DNA from: Gari tellinella
Taxonomy: Eukaryota > Mollusca > Bivalvia > Cardiida > Psammobiidae
Length of the DNA stretch: 64,000 nucleotides
Assembly: GCA_922989275.2 (NCBI GenBank)
Contig: OV277867.1
Coordinates: 38,864,070 to 38,928,069, forward strand
Direction of reading: 5' to 3'
Shown here: piece by piece, positions 41,331-52,484 of the stretch
How the letters are laid out: the number at the start of each line of letters is the position of its first letter
How positions within the stretch are numbered: the first letter of the stretch is position 1
Notes under the pieces: generated by a model
Databases searched by the model: none
The model's input: only the letters and a program-made list of their open reading frames with translations
What the model was told of the DNA's origin: nothing
Made by a program: the position numbers and the translations under genes

Positions 41331-41568
41331 TTAACCCGTTCACTCTCAACAAGCGCGTTTGCAAACAGTTTGGGTCCTGATCAGACGCCGCGTAACGCGG
41401 CGTCTGATCTGGACCCAAACTTTTTGACACTTTTATCGATATCTATTAAGTCAAACAACCTTAAATCTAACTTTGAAACGTGTCTTACAGACAACAATAC
41501 TGAAACAGACGACAATAAAGCGGTGAAATGGTAAACATCTCCCTAATAATTTGATCATGAAAGGGTTA
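41331..41568. mobile_element. Family G MITE, full length
   Basis: TTAACCCGTTCACTC and CATGAAAGGGTTAA give TTAA at both ends. The m1 hairpin GACGCCGCGTAACGCGGCGTC is perfect. Confidence 0.82.
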
Positions 41569-41578
41569 ATGTTATATA

Positions 41579-41825
41579 CAGTGGAGAAAACGTTATTCTT
41601 TCCCAATAAACGCGTTTACGCTAAATCTATTATTTCTAATGCAAACCGTTTGGAGCCAGATCAGACGCCGGGTAGCCCGGCGTCTGATCAGGCTCCAAAC
41701 TGTTTGCCACTGTGATTAACATGAATTATCTGAATTGTCCAAAAGTTGTATTTTTCTAACGTTTTAGTGTTTTGCGTTTGCGTACGTTTGCGTTTAAACG
41801 GGAAAGAATAACGTTTTCTCCACTG
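41579..41825. mobile_element. Family A MITE, full length
   Basis: CAGTGGAGAAAACG to CGTTTTCTCCACTG with TA on each side; it starts ten bases after the family G copy. Confidence 0.9.
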
Positions 41826-41837
41826 TAACGTGCTGAA

Positions 41838-42070
41838 GGCTAACCTTTTCACTGTTAATGACGCCAAAAGGCGCCTTTGCAAACAATAACACGGCATCTG
41901 ATCCGGATTCCAACTATTTGGCACTCGTATTGATATTTCTTAAGTCATACTACCGGGAATATAATATTGAAACGATATTGCAGACAACACTATTGAAGTA
42001 GAGGACAATATGGGTTTGAAGGGGTAAAATAACAAAACCTCACGATACTTTTGACGATGAAAGGTTTAAA
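41838..42070. mobile_element. Family G MITE, left hairpin arm deleted
   Basis: AACCTTTTCACTGTTAATGAC and GACGATGAAAGGTTTAA are the ends. Confidence 0.7.
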
Positions 42071-42261
42071 TGCATGCCGGAAGATTCTAAGTAGCAATAG
42101 CTCAGGATTTGTAATATAATTAGCTAACTAATGCTAAGATTATGAAAATGAGTACTGTGTGCCGAGAAAACATCGTCAGGTCCAAGGGTGCATTAAAGAC
42201 GCTGAAAACCAAATTTGGCTTAAAATCTTTGTTTAGTAAATGGATGCCAAACGCCTATATA

Positions 42262-42507
42262 CAGTGGATAATCTGCTATTCTTTCCCGATAAACGCGTTT
42301 ACGCTAAAACTATTTTTTCTTTTACAAACAGTTTGGAGCCAGATCAGACGCCGGGCAACCCGGCGTCTGATCTGGCTCCAAACTGTTTGCCACCAATATA
42401 AACATGAGTTATCAGAATTGTCCAAAAATTGTTCTTTTCTACGTTTTAGGGCTTAGCGTTTGCGTACGTTTGCGTTTAAACGGGAAAGAATAACAGATTC
42501 TCCACTG
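42262..42507. mobile_element. Family A MITE, full length
   Basis: CAGTGGATAATCTG to CAGATTCTCCACTG; the m1 hairpin CGCCGGGCAACCCGGCG is perfect. Confidence 0.9.
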
Positions 42508-42627
42508 TAAACACGTAAATATTAGGAAAATAATTTATTTTAAAAGTACGGTTTAAAAAAGCTCGGTCTGAATTCGAACCAGTGCGGAAAAGGCCCAAAA
42601 TATATGTACACTTTAATCCACACTGTC

Positions 42628-42796
42628 ACTGTCGCGCGGCGTCTGGTATGGATCCAAACCGTTTGTCACTCATATCTGGATCCTATTTACCACTCATCGT
42701 TAACCTTTCGTCAGTATGCAAAACTTTACTAATTCTGATTTATTTTCGCAGACTATATATTTGAAGCAGACGACAATTCATCATGATAAGGGTTAA
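42628..42796. repeat. Family G right part
   Basis: GCGCGGCGTCTGGTATGGATC, then GAAGCAGACGACAATTC and ATAAGGGTTAA. Confidence 0.55.
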
Positions 42797-43320
42797 CGTA
42801 ATGTTATGAAATGTTGAAACTGTTTAACGAATTCTTGATACCGTTCTTGAAAATGAATTATTTCTATCCGTTTCGGCATTTGTCATGTACAGCTCTCAGT
42901 AACAAAACCGCGTCAAAACAGATGACGTTGTGGGTAAATGACGTCATATTTCTGACGGTTGTTGTTCAAAAGACAAATGGACACACTCGAAGACGTCGGC
43001 GTAAACTTTTCGAGAACAGAAAAACAATAGGCGACTCTTTAAAGATCCAAACCCCAATTGGTTTTTAGCCGAGATGGACTTCAATAACGGAGTTACACGA
43101 TTGAATCCTGTCGAGCAGTTGTCCATCTTTCTTTCTGCAGTGCAATGCTGATGGGCATGTCAGCCAATGAAAAGCCTGAATCTCTACGTACCCTGTCAGC
43201 TCACAGGGTACATGGGTTCAAGTCTACGTAGGCATTCTGGTTATATCTGATAACAGAATATGAAAAAATTGTACACGACAATGTTTGCAAACGACAACTA
43301 TTTAGCGTGTAATATAACGT
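42797..43320. other. Intergenic, one shared palindrome
   Basis: The palindrome TACCCTGTCAGC with its inverse lies at 43188-43210. Nothing else recognised. Confidence 0.4.
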
Positions 43321-43700
43321 TAACCCATTTGCGTCCAGTGGATTCTTCCATTGTATACATATGTATATAGGATTAATCAATTTTTTGTCTAATAGGTGCT
43401 TGGTCTAACTTTTCATTTCCGTTTGTTTTATATTGAAACTCCTATTACATTGTAGCAAACATTGTAGGCTCTGGTCAGACGCCGCATTATGCGGCGTCTG
43501 ATCAGAGTCTACACTGTTTGCCTATGTCTCTTTTATAGGACATCAGACACACATGGGTTAATATTCCAACCGCCAATGCTTCATTATACGTTCATGACTG
43601 TGTTGAGCGACCACTCAGTCAATGTTACACGGTGTCTGATCTGTATCCAAGCTGTTTGCGTGTGTAAGTCTTGTTGAGTTTGGCACTAAAGGGATTAAAG
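43321..43700. repeat. TTAA-ended remnant with an m1 variant hairpin
   Basis: TTAACCCATTTGCGTCC opens it. The hairpin GTCAGACGCCGCATTATGCG and inverse uses arms GTAGGCTCTG and CAGAGTCTAC, intermediate between the two m1 forms. Confidence 0.6.
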
Positions 43701-43989
43701 TCGGACAAAACTAAGGTAGGAAGCTCCTTTAAGAGCTGTATGCATGGGGTTGGGATGTCATTTGTCCTGAAGAACACAAATACATGTATATGTATTTTTA
43801 AATTGGCCACTTAATACACGCTTGACAATACTCAAGCAAATAAAAGTGTATAGCCATGAACGAGCTGTCGCTTATAATTACGAAGGTTTTAAATAAATTT
43901 TAACAATCATCAGGGGCATGTCTTTCGAAACGACTAGTATATTGACTTATTTCAGATTCTAAAATTCTAAATTATTTTTATTTCTTCCT

Positions 43990-44055
43990 CTAATCCTGTT
44001 CTATGACATCTCTTTGGAATCGTCTTTTCAAGACGATTGCAAAGAGATACCACAA
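43990..44055. repeat. Hairpin of the GAATCGTCTC type
   Basis: GAATCGTCTTTTCAAGACGATT is the centre; flanks resemble those at 14516. Confidence 0.65.
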
Positions 44056-44289
44056 AACAGAATTTAATGGTGAAATCAGATATTAAGTGTATTTTAATAT
44101 TAGACGTACGACCCTTTTTGGTACGACGTTTCGTAAAACGTGCTCTTCAAGTCTCTAAACAATCATACATCATTCTAGTCATCGTATGTCGCTCACATCG
44201 CTACGTATTGGTACATCTCATGTACATGTACTTGTCTTAGACATCATTGTAAGTCAAATACCATGTTGTAAATCTTCAGGAAATAAATA

Positions 44290-44694
44290 CAGCAAAAACT
44301 CTCTATTACAACCGCTAAATTGTGTTAATTATTAGGTATATCAGACAGGTGACTGCTTAAAGCAAGATGACAGTAAAACAGAAAGTTCCTTAAGGAGCTT
44401 TCTGTTTTACTGTCATCTTGCTTTAGGCTGTAGCCCGTCTTTTATACAATCAAAGAGCAATTTACGAGGAATTATAGTCCGGTCTATATTCGTCCAAAGT
44501 GACTATAGATCCAACAGAACCCCGATTGTTTCGACCCGCAGACGGACCATTCTAAGTTTTCATTGGTTCGGCAAACGATGTTCTTCTGTCGACCTTAATT
44601 CGCATGCACCGGTCCCACTTTCGATTGACTAGAGGTTCGAAATATAGTTCCACGTGAAGTAGCTTTTAGTGGTTATACTTGAGAGGTTTTACTG
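44290..44694. mobile_element. Family B MITE with a foreign insert
   Basis: CAGCAAAAACTCTCTATT and TTGAGAGGTTTTACTG are the ends with TA on both sides. About 200 bases near 44455-44660 are absent from the copy at 6227; they match no other repeat here. Confidence 0.75.
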
Positions 44695-44837
44695 TAACCC
44701 ATAGAGCCACTGGCAGTTCTCCTTCAATAGACTGGTAGACGAACAGCGCCGAATATATGTAATTGTAACAATCAACTTCAATTAGGCTCACATATTCTCA
44801 CTTCTAGACGTCAAGTGGTTCATTTGTACCGCGCCGT

Positions 44838-44950
44838 CATCAGACAGGGTTAACGCTTTCGTTGACATAACAAGGCCATATATTGACATCATATCGTCTG
44901 ATGTAAAATATCGTCTGCTTTTCTAAAATTTAGAATATTAGGCCTTTTGA
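44838..44950. repeat. Family G left fragment
   Basis: GTTAACGCTTTCGTTGACA and ATATCGTCTGCTTTTC. Confidence 0.5.
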
Positions 44951-44952
44951 AA

Positions 44953-45205
44953 TAACCCTTTACTCAACATCTTGTTTATTCGTTTTGAAGACAGGAGTCC
45001 ACTTAAAGCAGGTTGAAAGTAAAGCAGAATGCGCCCTAAGGCGCATTCTGCTTTTCGTTCAACCTGCTTTAAGAAACAATCTGCTAAGATATAAGAAATA
45101 GTTTTTTTGTTGCATATTCATTATTTTGTAACAATGAACTATTTGCTTCACTCAGGAAAGTAAATTAAATGCGTGAAGAGACGTGTCTATGGAGGAAGGG
45201 GTTAA
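44953..45205. mobile_element. Family C MITE
   Basis: AACCCTTTACTCAAC and GAAGGGGTTAA enclose a full m2 hairpin. Confidence 0.8.
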
Positions 45206-45211
45206 GAAATT

Positions 45212-45345
45212 ATGGCCCAGGTGTCAAACTGTTTTCGGGGTTACCAGGCCTTTGCTGTGGATCCAAACTGTTTTTAATGGAAATATGTTTTTTAGCATTA
45301 ACGGGTTTATTAGGAAAGAATAATACCTTCTCGACATTCGCTGAC
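45212..45345. repeat. Family A right half
   Basis: GATCCAAACTGTTTTTAATGG then AGGAAAGAATAATACC. Confidence 0.5.
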
Positions 45346-45558
45346 AGACCACATGAAGCCTTGTTAAAGTACAATTGTCAGACATAATTTGACTGGAGAT
45401 ATACAGAAAACCTTAACTATTCCACCACCGTCAACCGAACCCTCTTTGACTAATTTGATAGCGGTAACCCTTTGCCAGCCGGTTGCAATTTAACTAGTAT
45501 TTCTGGGCAGTTTCAATGCCGATTTGAATTTCTGGAGCCAAAATGTATGGGACTCGTC

Positions 45559-45808
45559 TTAACTCTTTCCTCCCTGAAACTTTAAATGGACAATTCCAGT
45601 TTCTATTTTAGTCCAGTACATTTCTGACTTTTAAGGGTTGTTTTGTCAGTGATTGGCATTATGACAAACAGTGAAGACCCAGATCAGAGGGCTCCTTTCG
45701 GAGCCCTCTGATCTGGGTCTTCACTGTTTGCACAGGACAAGTTTACTATTCACATGTACACTGTTTGAAAAGGACGCATATAGGCGTGACTAGGGTTCAA
45801 AGGGTTAA
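45559..45808. mobile_element. Family E MITE, full length
   Basis: TTAACTCTTTCCTCCC and GGTTCAAAGGGTTAA; hairpin GAGGGCTCCTTTCGGAGCCC. Confidence 0.85.
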
Positions 45809-45881
45809 GTAATGGTTTTTTTTTATCAAAGTAAAAATGCACTGATCTACAGCAACTATAATTTTATATCAAACACGTGTA

Positions 45882-46258
45882 TAGTGAAACCCCTCTAAAC
45901 CGGACGTACGTGGGGACAACTAAACGTTCCGGTTTAGAGGGGTTTCCGGTTAAAAGGGGTTTTAAGTCATTACCAATTATAATTTAGCTTGTTTCTAGTA
46001 TGGAAGATAGCTGACCACTTAAAGCAGGTTAAAAGTAAAGCAGAATGCGCTTAAAGGCGCATTCTGCTGTACTTTCAACCTGCTTCAAGCTATCATCTGC
46101 TAGAATGTATAAACTATTTTCTCCAGTGTAGGACGTAAAAAGGCATGTTTATGGTGTATTTGGTAAAATTAAAGAAGGGTTGGAAACGGGACTAAGCTTT
46201 TGTCCGGTTTAGAGAGAATTCCGGTATTTCGAGGTTCCGGTTTGGAGGGGTTTCACTG
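45882..46258. mobile_element. Tigger-like MITE (family J) containing a family C copy
   Basis: Ends AGTGAAACCCCTCTAAACC and GGTTTGGAGGGGTTTCACTG resemble Tigger/pogo termini, with TA outside. A second internal CCGGTTTAGAGGGG lies near each end. A family C element with m2 hairpin occupies 45962-46180. Confidence 0.82.
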
Positions 46259-46313
46259 TAATGGGGGAAATTATCGTTTCTCCTGTTTTCCAGTTAGACT
46301 ACTGTCCATAAAA

Positions 46314-46400
46314 TAGATATTAGCAAACAGTGCAGACTCTGATAGTACGATGGTATTCGCGGAGTCTCTTCAGAGTCTACACTGTTTGCTATTCCGCATG
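46314..46400. repeat. m1 variant hairpin
   Basis: TAGCAAACAGTGCAGACTCTG pairs with AGAGTCTACACTGTTTGCTA; the inner part is degenerate. Confidence 0.6.
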
Positions 46401-46434
46401 AAATGAATTGCTGTATGAGCCTATACTGCATTGT

Positions 46435-46796
46435 CCACAGGTACTTGACATATAGATCTAGATCAATTAAACAAAAAATAATATTACCGTATATATAAAG
46501 ACAAGGTATGCGACGGAAAACGAAAAGATAGTCTAAACTCTCCACTTTAAACTGCTGCTGAAATCGACTAGATCACCGATATTCTCTTGTGGTGCCCTCG
46601 GGAAATGATTAATTTATCAATATCTACTTTTTATTTGATCTAATTCCGTCAAATAACGCCACAGTACGTGAATTTATAACGAAAATGTGCATAAAAGTCC
46701 GCCATGTCGTTTCTGACGTCCAATTGGTATTGGCCAAAATAAGGACATGGCTAATTTTTTTGATAGATTTAGATCTTATGTGTCAAGTACCAGTGG
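46435..46796. mobile_element. Family S element, 362 bp, with exact 6-bp target duplication
   Basis: CCACAGGTACTTGACA and TGTCAAGTACCAGTGG are the ends. CATTGT at 46429-46434 and 46797-46802 is the duplication. The interior has no m1 or m2 module and no frame of note. Confidence 0.85.
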
Positions 46797-46922
46797 CATT
46801 GTCTATAGATCGTCCTGGTCTATTTATAATAAATTTTCCGGCAAGCACATAAGGTGAGTTCATTGCATTATCTAGGAAATGTATTAGCATATTCGACATC
46901 ATGCAAATGGCAAGCGGAACTA

Positions 46923-47168
46923 CAGTGGAGAATGTGTTATTCTTTCCCAATAAACGCGTTTACGCTAAAACTGTTATTTGCAGTGCAAACAGTTTGGGGC
47001 CAGATCAGACGCCGGGTAACCCGGCGTCTGATCAGGCTCCAAACTGTTTGCCACCAAGATAAACATGAAATATCAGAATTGTCCAAAAGTTGTTCTTTTT
47101 TACGTTTTAGCGCTTTGCGTTTGCGTACGTTTGCGTTTAAACGGGAAAGAATAACAGATTCTCCACTG
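46923..47168. mobile_element. Family A MITE, full length
   Basis: CAGTGGAGAATGTG to CAGATTCTCCACTG; nearly identical to the copy at 62022. Confidence 0.92.
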
Positions 47169-47171
47169 TAA

Positions 47172-47404
47172 CTCTTTCGCTGCCAAGTTTTCTCGTCTGC
47201 TTTCACCCTAATACCGCCAAACTATCGTCTGCATTCATAGTGTCGTCTGCAATAAATTTAAAGATTGTTTTAGGGCTGTTTTGACTTCAGAAATGTTGAT
47301 ACGAGTGTCAAACAGGTTGGTTCCTGATCAGACGCCGCGTTACACGGCGTCTGATCAGGATCTAACCTGTTTGCAAATCCGCCTTTTGGCGCCGTTGGAA
47401 GTGA
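47172..47404. mobile_element. Family G MITE, adjacent to family A
   Basis: ACTCTTTCGCTGCC opens it, followed by three GTCGTCTGC or ATCGTCTGC motifs and an m1 hairpin (GACGCCGCGTTACACGGCGTC). The right end is unclear. Confidence 0.7.
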
Positions 47405-47528
47405 TAGAACTATAAGCAGGTCAGGTATAATGTACTCAAATGTGACACAATGCATTTATAAAGGCTACAGATTGTTTTATCAGTGAAATAAAAGTTCCAT
47501 CTCAATTGTCAAGCGCTTTCTATAGCTA

Positions 47529-47773
47529 CAGTGGAGAATCTGTTATTCTTTCCCGTTTAACGCAAACGTACGCAAACACAAAGCACTAAAACGTAGAAAA
47601 GTACAACTTTTGGACAATTCTGATAGTTCTTGTTTTTGTTGGTGGCAAACAGTTTGGAGCCTGATCAGACGTCGGGTTACCCGGCGTCTGATCTGGCTCC
47701 AAACTGTTTGCACGGCAAATAATAGTTTTAGCGTAAACGCGTTTATTGGGAAAGAATAACAGATTCTCCAATG
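47529..47773. mobile_element. Family A MITE, full length
   Basis: CAGTGGAGAATCTG to CAGATTCTCCAATG, one mismatch in the right end; TA on both sides. Confidence 0.9.
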
Positions 47774-47795
47774 TACTTAAAACATTGAAGTGCCA

Positions 47796-47990
47796 TTAAC
47801 CCTTTTACATCACCGACGTCGTCTGCTTTGGACAATCACCGTCTGCGTTTAATTTTCAAATTTAGATTGCAGGTAGTAATGAGTGTCAATAAGTTTGGAT
47901 CCTGATCAGACGCCGCGTCTCGCGGCGTCTGATCAGGACCCAAACAGTTTACTAACCACGATTTTACGGGGCTATGCAGTGAACGGTTTA
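47796..47990. mobile_element. Family G MITE
   Basis: TTAACCCTTTTACATCACC and GTGAACGGTTTAA enclose CGTCGTCTGC and a perfect m1 hairpin (CGCCGCGTCTCGCGGCG). Confidence 0.75.
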
Positions 47991-48058
47991 ACGAACCTGA
48001 ATTAACATCAATTTGAACGTTACATCCTCTATCCGTTGTATACCAATACGGTAACATA

Positions 48059-48289
48059 TTAACTCATTCATCCCTGAAACTTTTAATGGACAATTCCAAT
48101 TTCAAATATGACTAGTCGATATTTGACTATTTAGGGTTGATTTTGACAATACATTTCAAAATAACAAACAGTGTAGACCCTGAGCAGATCAGCTGATCAG
48201 GGTCTACGCTGTTTGCATAGGACAAGTATAATCCTCACAGGTACACTGTAAATGACGAATATACTCGTCGCTAGGGATGAATGTGTTAA
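48059..48289. mobile_element. Family E MITE, shortened hairpin
   Basis: TTAACTCATTCATCCC and AGGGATGAATGTGTTAA; the hairpin centre is cut to AGCAGATCAGCTGATCAGG. Confidence 0.8.
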
Positions 48290-48319
48290 CCATTATCCAT
48301 TCAAATGGATTTATCTGAC

Positions 48320-48610
48320 ATTTTGCAAACAGTTTGTACACAGACTAGACGCTGAGCGTCGAAATGAGACCCACATCTGATTAGAAAGATTCTTGAACTT
48401 GCAGCAAAGAAAATATAAATTTGAAAGGATGATGGTGGCTGTTGCGGGATGTTGACCCATGCATTGCCTTACTCGATCAGGAACGAAACTGTTTGACACT
48501 CATTTCAACATTTCTTCAGTCAAAATACCAAATTCTAAATTTGTAAAAACAAGCAAACGGTAATTGCTTCAAATTGATGACATCATGGAAGTGAAGAGGT
48601 TAAAGCGAAT
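48320..48610. repeat. Family G remnant with internal insertion
   Basis: TTTGCAAACAGTTTGTACACAG and CGAAACTGTTTGACACTC are separated by unrelated DNA; ends decayed. Confidence 0.45.
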
Positions 48611-48664
48611 GGCAAACGTTTTTCAGATTGGAGTGATTGTGAAATACACAATGGCATGAGCATA

Positions 48665-49006
48665 CAGTCCTCCATCTCTACAACGACACCCACTTGGAGA
48701 CACAATATGTGTGTGTTGTTCGGAGGGAGTCGTTATAGAGAGGGACAATTAAGACGTGGCTTACGTTTGCAATTAGCTTGAATCCAGATCAGACGCCGCA
48801 AACGCGGCGTCTGATCTCGATTCAAGCTGTTTGTCACTCGTCATTGGTTTTATTCTATCGAAATGTCCACTTATTTGTAACTTTGAGAAAATTTTAAGCA
48901 AACGATATTGCAACAGTTAGATATGTAATTGTCTTGGGAACAGCGACACTCATTGTTGTAAGGAGGGACTCGTTGTTTTGAGGGCCGTTGTATGGAGGGA
49001 GCACTG
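48665..49006. mobile_element. Family F MITE, full length
   Basis: CAGTCCTCCATCTCTACAAC and GTATGGAGGGAGCACTG with TA outside; perfect m1 hairpin (CAGACGCCGCAAACGCGGCG). The best reference copy of F. Confidence 0.88.
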
Positions 49007-49056
49007 TACTTACAAGTCCAGAGTCAGCCTGGCTCAGTCCTTCTGTGTCGTTAATA

Positions 49057-49302
49057 CGGTGGAGAATCTGTTATTCTTTCCCGTTTAAACGCAAACGTAC
49101 GCAAACGCAAAACACTAAAACGTAGAAAAGTACAACTTTTGGACAATTCTGATAATTCATGTTTATCCTGGTGGCAAACAGTTTGGAGCCTGATCAGACG
49201 CCGGGTTACACGGCGTCTGATCTGGCTCCAAACTGTTTGCACTGCAAATAATAGTTTTAGCGTAAACGCGTTTATTGGGAAAGAATAACACATTCTCCAC
49301 TG
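49057..49302. mobile_element. Family A MITE, full length
   Basis: CGGTGGAGAATCTG to CACATTCTCCACTG. It lies directly against the family F copy that follows, probably inserted at that copy's TA. Confidence 0.9.
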
Positions 49303-49654
49303 TACCTACAACGGCCCTCCCACCAACGACTCGCTCATTACAACAACTCTTACCACAGTTCCCTAAACATGACAATTATGTCTAACGCTTTTACTGCTGC
49401 AATATCGTCTGCTTAAAATTGTCGTCTGCAGGTTTTTTTCCTCAAAATTACATATTAGTGGACATTTTAATCGAATAAATATAATGACGAGTGACAAACA
49501 GCTTGAATCCAGATCAGACGCCGCGCTACGCGGAGTCTGATATTGATTCAAGCTGTTTGCAAATAAAATTCAAGTCTTATTTTTTTCTCCCTATAACAAG
49601 CCCCTCCGAACAACACACACTATGTGTCTCCCATTGGGTGTCGGTGTAGAAAGG
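49303..49654. mobile_element. Family F MITE cut at its left end by family A
   Basis: ACAACGGCCCTCCCACCAAC near the left, m1 hairpin, then GTAGAAAGGGAGCACTG. Confidence 0.8.
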
Positions 49655-50026
49655 GAGCACTGTTCTCGACACTTAGATAAAAATGAGTTGTCAATAAAGA
49701 TAACCAACATTCTACTAAATAGCATTTTCATGTTTCTCTTTAGCTCACATGAGCTACCTTGAATGTAAATCGTCCGTCGGTCGCCGTCAACATTTAAGTG
49801 TTTACACTCTAGAGGCCACATATTTTATCTAATCTTTCTCAAACTTGCTGAGATTGTTTTTAGTCAATAAGAACAATTTTAGATTAAATATTAATTTAAA
49901 AGTTGAGTCTGGTATCAGAGAAGTCTTTTCACAACACATTGATTGATTGGTTTGTTTTGCTGTTTTGATTGTGTATTGTCATTTGTAATACCTTTCAGAA
50001 AATGTTTAAACAAGACGCTTACAAGT
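49655..50026. other. Intergenic, nothing recognised
   Basis: No repeat ends or gene-like frames. Confidence 0.35.
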
Positions 50027-50224
50027 AATGATTATGGCTATCATCTGCCTTACTGTATTGTATTTTACAATTTGTCATGTCTTCCTGATATTATGGTAAC
50101 ATAAATAGTGCAATTAATATCATTTTGCTATGAATGAGATATGTCAAAAAAGAGAAGCAGTTTTCGTGTATTACGGGGATGAAACTATATTTCAAAAAGG
50201 GAAATCGTTATTGTTTTTAACCTT
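50027..50224. repeat. Segment duplicated at 51655-51850
   Basis: Shares GTCTTCCTGATATT(A/G)TGG and GGTAACATAAATAGTGCAAT with the other copy in the same orientation. It is not palindromic. Confidence 0.7.
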
Positions 50225-50260
50225 GCCACACCAGAACGTATTGGCTAATTAATGCAGCGG

Positions 50261-50320
50261 AGAAAACGTTATTCGTTCCCGTTTAAACGCAAACAAAACA
50301 AAAAGATATTGCAATCATAT
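50261..50320. repeat. Family A left-end fragment
   Basis: GCGGAGAAAACGTTATTCG then TTTAAACGCAAAC. Confidence 0.5.
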
Positions 50321-50360
50321 GGGGTAAATTAAATCTATTTTTGAAAATATTGACTACTTC

Positions 50361-50613
50361 TTAACCCTTTACCTAATATCCTGTTTCTATTTTTGAAGAC
50401 AGGTGACCACTTAAAGCAAGTTGAAAGTAAAGCAGAATGCGCCTTAAGGCGCATTCTGCTTTACTTTCAACCTGCTTTAAACTACTATCTATATATAGAA
50501 TATAGAAACTATTTCTTATTGTACATGCTCATGACTATAAATTGGAACTATTTTCTTCAGCGTAGGAATAAATTAAATGCGCTAAAAGGCGCTTTTATGA
50601 GGGAAAGGGTTAA
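50361..50613. mobile_element. Family C MITE, full length
   Basis: TTAACCCTTTACC and GGGAAAGGGTTAA; m2 arms GCAGAATGCGCCTTAAGGCG are perfect. Confidence 0.88.
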
Positions 50614-50837
50614 ATCTAAGTTGCAAACAGCTTAGTACCTGATCAGACGCTGTTTTACCTTGCGTCTTGTCTAGCAAATTACCACCGCACTCGGGGCAAG
50701 TGAGTGAAGGGTTTAAATGTTAACATGTTTTGAATGACACTTTGACGGTAACTAATGACTGAAGTCTTGAATGTGCGTGCACTGAGTAATGAAACGCGGT
50801 TTTCTGCCATTAGCACGCTAGACATTGTTCGTCTATT

Positions 50838-51029
50838 AATTCTAACATTCATCCCTAAACTTTTTCTAATTCAGTCTTACCAATATGGTATTATATGCGT
50901 TTGTTCCTACACAAAACTACAAAATTGTAAACCGTGCAAACCGGACCAGAGGACTCCTTTAAGAGTTCTCGGATATGCGTCTACATTGTTTGCATATGAC
51001 AAGACTTAGTGTACTCTTCAAGAGTACAC
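50838..51029. repeat. Family E remnant
   Basis: TTAATTCTAACATTCATCCC and a decayed hairpin around AGAGGACTCCTTTAAGAG. Confidence 0.5.
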
Positions 51030-51276
51030 TTAACCCGTTCAGTCTCAATTACGTCATAAAGCGCATTTGCAAACAGATGTGATCCTAAGCAGACGCCGCG
51101 TTACGCGGCGTCTGGTCAGGATCAAAACTGTTTGCCACTTGTTTTGAAATTAGGTAAGTTATACTGCCTTAAAACTAACTTTGAAACGATATTGCAGACA
51201 ACACTATTGAAGCAGACGCCAATAGTGCGGTGCAGGGGTAAAACGTTCACGATAAATTTGATCATGAAAGGGTTGA
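51030..51276. mobile_element. Family G MITE
   Basis: TTAACCCGTTCAGTC and ATCATGAAAGGGTTGA; perfect m1 hairpin GACGCCGCGTTACGCGGCGTC. Confidence 0.8.
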
Positions 51277-51356
51277 GTAAAGGACAAGTATAGTCATCTC
51301 TATGGTTCAATAGGATAACCATTTCCGTACAAGGATGTCGTCGGTTAAAAGACCTC

Positions 51357-51590
51357 TTAACACAGTCAACCCTAGCGACGAGTATACTCGTCATTTACAA
51401 ACAGTGATCATATGACGATAACACTTGTCCAATGCAAACAGTGTAGACACTGATCAAAGGGCTCATTAAGGAGCCCTCTGATCAGGGTCTATACTGTTTG
51501 TCATTTTGATATATATTGTTAAAATCAGCCCTAAAAAGTCAAAAATGGACTAGACTTATTTTGAAATTGGAATTGTTCTTCAAAAGACTC
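51357..51590. mobile_element. Family E MITE, reverse orientation
   Basis: TTAACACAGTCAACCCTAGCG opens it; hairpin GGGCTCATTAAGGAGCCC; the far end has decayed. Confidence 0.7.
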
Positions 51591-51654
51591 AGGTTTAAAT
51601 ATTTTTTATTTACTTGGTTTTCAAAATATGGTAAAATAAGACGAATTCAAATAA

Positions 51655-51850
51655 TTATTATGAATATCATATGCCTTAAAGAACGGTATTTGCAATTTGT
51701 CTTGTCTTCCTGATATTGTGGTAACATAAATAGTGCAATTAAGTACACTTTGCAATGAATGAGATATGTCAAGGATAGGATATCTGTTTTCGTGTCTTAC
51801 GGGAATGAAACTATATTTGAAAAAGGGAATCTATTTTTTCTTAAAACCCT
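51655..51850. repeat. Second copy of the 50027 segment
   Basis: Runs into a family G-type end (AACCCTTTCACTGCC), as the first copy does with AACCTTGCCA. Confidence 0.7.
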
Positions 51851-51927
51851 TTCACTGCCAAGGCCGAAAACAGTAATATTTGCAAGGGGCTTGGATCCTT
51901 ATCAGACGCATATTGATCATTCAAGGT

Positions 51928-52070
51928 CCAAGGTTATAAAGCGTTTGGGCTCAGTCTGAGTGTGTTCTCAAGCATTTGATTGATCAGATATGAGCCTATG
52001 CTCAAATTTGACCAATCAAATGCTTGAGAAGACTTCAGACTCAACTGAAAATTTTTATAACCTTGGACCC
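51928..52070. repeat. Hairpin element with about 60-base arms
   Basis: GGTCCAAGGTTATAAAGC and CTCAAGCATTTGATTG pair with their inverses at 52066 and 52010. Confidence 0.7.
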
Positions 52071-52179
52071 AGCTGACCAGACACCAAGAATAAATAGCAT
52101 TTTAGCACAATAATAAACTTCTAAATTTCTCTTTGGGAACTATCATCTGATGCACAAAAACAGCCACTTTAGACTATGC

Positions 52180-52283
52180 AATTAGACCCTGCCGGCTGAG
52201 GGGAAAAACGTGTTCCCGCATGAAAGCGTGAAATCCGCTTGGGTGAGACGTTAAAACGCTACAAGATGATGAAGAAGAAGACC
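52180..52283 (+). repeat. SINE-like 3' segment
   Basis: GCTTGGGTGAGACGTTAAAAC followed by a GATGAAGAAGAAG tail is typical of retroposon 3' ends. No head is visible. Confidence 0.45.
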
Positions 52284-52396
52284 AGGCACCAAACTATTGC
52301 TCACTCAATATAAAGCGTTATTGTTTTATTGTTACTATAGTTGGTGAATTCATAGCCTTGACAACGCTAAAGTTTACTGTTGTAAACCCGACTTAA

Positions 52397-52484
52397 AATT
52401 AAAAGAGCTGTCATTTTCTACATTGACTGCATTGTGTTTGTGTTTAGTTTCGCCCAAATGGGAGAATAAAGTCTTCTCCACTGT
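52397..52484. repeat. Family A right-end fragment
   Basis: GGGAGAATAAAGTCTTCTCC then ACTG and TA. Confidence 0.5.

Noticed and set aside
46854..47206. Recurring 80-110 codon frames on both strands (also near 42142, 49051, 59121, 62013)
   Set aside because: They fall exactly on family A copies, which are palindromic, so both strands give similar peptides. The peptides have no domain and vary only with the repeat.
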